Below, one piece after another: positions 62,217 through 64,000 of a stretch of 64,000 nucleotides of DNA. This DNA comes from Chlorops oryzae (lineage: Eukaryota; Arthropoda; Insecta; Diptera; Chloropidae). Position numbers and translations under genes: made by a program. The notes beneath the pieces were generated by a model, which worked only from the letters and a program-made list of their open reading frames with translations, searched no databases and was not told the origin of the DNA. The DNA lies in assembly GCA_020466095.1 (NCBI GenBank), contig CM035807.1, forward strand, positions 106,082,727 to 106,146,726, written 5' to 3'. Numbering within the stretch: the first letter of the stretch is position 1; each line of letters begins with the position of its first letter.

Positions 62217-63668
62217 AATACAGGCTATCAGAAGCATCAGTAAGAAAATTTAAGAAAAGTTCGAATTTTTTCAAAGAAATTTTTAAACGTTTTTCTCGAA
62301 TATCGGAAATGAAGTCTTCGAAAAATCCGTAAACGTATCAAATTGTATTGCCCCTATCTCAGAATCAATATTGGATTTCGATTCCGATCAAATTGATTCC
62401 TGTCTTCGTTGCTATAGCCACATCGATTTAAACAAAAATTCGGTAATAATAATAAACTCTAGACACAAACCGATGCTTCAATCTTGTGCCTTAGTTCCAA
62501 AATGTTATTATTTCTTCTTGTTCTTTTATCAAAATTTCAACGAACTGCCAGATTTATTTCGTTTGAGGGATTTATTTGCGGTAAAATATTCCGTCGAATA
62601 TGTGTTAAAATATATTTCACGCTCCGCTCTTAAATTCCATATGAATTATTTAATAGAGAAATCGCCTAAAGAATTAATCTCACCCAAATTCATTAAGGAC
62701 CATGCGATATCAAATGCGAAAAGGCAAATAAGCAAACAGCACAATATCGCAAGCCACGCACACGCACACACACACGTGCACACAGAGACAGACGGAAATA
62801 CGATTATGTATAAATGATGCATACACGTTTGTATGATCATTCTCGAAATTACGCCCCGACCACATATACGACCGCACTTGAACATACAAAATGGCGGTGC
62901 TTTGCGCTGCTATTTTATAATTGGGAACTTAACTGACGAATTCGTCATTGTCCAAAAGCGGATTTTCAGCATTCCCTATCCGAATGTTTGCCCACAGACA
63001 CACACACACAAACACACAGAGTGTGGCACTTTCTCATAGCGCGCCTCTGGCTGATTGTGCCATTAATGCTGCTTGTGTTTGACAAATGGTTGAGTCTGGC
63101 GAGCGGACCGGAAATTGCATTAGGCCACACAAACATATACAAAACAAATTTCGTAATCGCACTTACGGCGCGGCATCGCTTTTTGTTTATTCTGCGTTTC
63201 GAATTTCGCATTTCGTATTTCGAGTTTCGAGCGTGTGCGGAAAATTTCATTTTACCAATAACTAAATGTGCATACGAAAGTTAACGTTACAAAACATACA
63301 TACATGCATGCATATATGAGAACGCGTATATCGAAGTAATAAGGACACACTCCGATCAGTGAATTTCGATTACAAATCAACTTGCTACGGTCTCTCCCAG
63401 CACACTCGTCAATAGACAAATGTAAATAAAATCGCATTAAAGCGCTTGACAGTTTTTTGAACGCATCCGTCATCATGGCGCTCAGAGTGGACAGAATGGA
63501 CGGCGCACTTGATTCCTAAGCCGCTTTTAATTATAATTTTTGTTTTATTTAATTGAATTCTAAACATTATTTTTGATGCTAACAGAGATTAGACTTGTTT
63601 GCCCGCTTTCGAAAGCCAACAAAATAGCGGACTGAGCGAATCAACCGAAAAAGACTTCAAAAAAAAAC

Positions 63669-63720
63669 CAGGTTAGGCTTTTATACTCAGGCTAGCCTGA
63701 TAATAAAATACCCGACATAG
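63669..63720 (-). mobile_element. 3' terminal fragment of the 'TGTCGGGTA' repeat
   Basis: In reverse complement it reads GTCGGGTATTTTATTATCAG with the palindrome TCAGGCTAGCCTGA at 63687-63700, then TATAAAAGCCTAACC. It aligns with the right end of 3147-3993. Here the hairpin is perfect (14 nt), whereas in the first copy it is degraded. Confidence 0.5.
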
Positions 63721-64000
63721 ATGAACAACGGCTAGCCATTTATGTATGTTCGAATATCTATTTAAAATCGGCCCCAAGACCACGACAATTAAGACAAAGC
63801 GTGAGATCATAGTGAGCCTTATATGAAGACACCGTCCTTTTAACATGCACCGAGAGAAGTAACAGCAGTTAAATCAACTACTTAGAACAGTTAAAGTAAG
63901 AGTGGTCTGGTGGTGCACTGAAAAATGCAGTCAAATGAACAGTTGAAAAACAGTTACTTTTTATGTTCAAACTCGCTTTCGTTCACTTAGACGTATAGTT

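Larger units (their letters stand above)
54570..64000 (+). other. tutl: tutl intron after exon D, runs off the window
   Basis: More than 9.4 kb follows the exon D donor without the expected Ig3 exon. The intron carries one hAT-type MITE (56519-56760), a dispersed repeat (57845-58236), the cassette-exon candidate at 59694-59783, a half foldback element (61471 onward), a non-LTR retrotransposon fragment (61850-62216) and terminal pieces of two other repeats at the right edge. GT/CA microsatellites occur near 56112, 58848, 60818 and 62996. Confidence 0.8.

Noticed and set aside
62371..62817. 148-codon open frame on the plus strand
   Set aside because: It starts at a non-ATG codon, ends in a CA repeat (His-Ala-His-Thr), and has no recognisable motif.
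1..64000. CRISPR arrays, operons, rRNA, LTR retrotransposons
   Set aside because: The sequence is eukaryotic intron-rich DNA. No regularly spaced repeats, rRNA motifs or paired long terminal repeats were seen.

Overview
The window is a slice of an AT-rich higher-fly (Diptera, Schizophora) genome. It is dominated by the 5' half of one gene, the neuronal immunoglobulin-superfamily receptor turtle (tutl), on the + strand. The assignment rests on three well-supported coding exons (42574-42695, 48145-48427, 54328-54569). They splice in frame into Ig domain 1 and Ig domain 2 with near-Drosophila-level protein similarity as I recall that protein. An upstream exon (about 30225-30740) supplies the N-terminal extension and a hydrophobic signal segment. 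Long homopolymers, CA/GT microsatellites, very large introns and a 'TACCCGACA...TGTCGGGTA' dispersed repeat fit a tephritid- or calyptrate-like fly; the exact family cannot be settled from this sequence.

Layout: 1-2373 is non-coding, with a possible 5'UTR exon ending at a consensus donor (2374). 2374-30224 would be a 28-kb intron filled with short DNA transposons. 30225-30740 is the first coding exon, with upstream ORFs and an unresolved reading-frame conflict. 30741-42573 is an intron carrying a 1.1-kb foldback element and a three-level nest of repeats. 42574-42695 and 48145-48427 encode Ig1. 54328-54569 completes Ig2. 54570-64000 is intron; the next Turtle exon (start of Ig3) is not present.

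Two unannotated coding possibilities stand out. One is a 27-nt in-frame microexon candidate at 54143-54169, which would insert nine residues at the edge of Ig2. The other is a 90-nt lysine-rich cassette candidate at 59694-59783, which would sit between Ig2 and Ig3; it lies behind about 280 nt with no AG dinucleotide and is followed by a GTAAGT donor. Exon 42574 also has tandem donors 12 nt apart. Together they suggest that extracellular splice variation of Turtle could be richer than the canonical form.

The introns are a record of non-autonomous DNA transposons. A 243-bp hAT-type MITE family has four copies, three with exact 8-bp target duplications and one with 7/8. There are also a larger hAT-type foldback family, a TTAA-flanked piggyBac-type MITE nested inside another repeat, a Harbinger-type MITE, a CACTA-ended foldback, tRNA-headed SINE-like pieces, and the decayed 3' end of a non-LTR retrotransposon. 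Apart from that retrotransposon fragment, no second protein-coding gene, rRNA, tRNA or CRISPR array could be supported.
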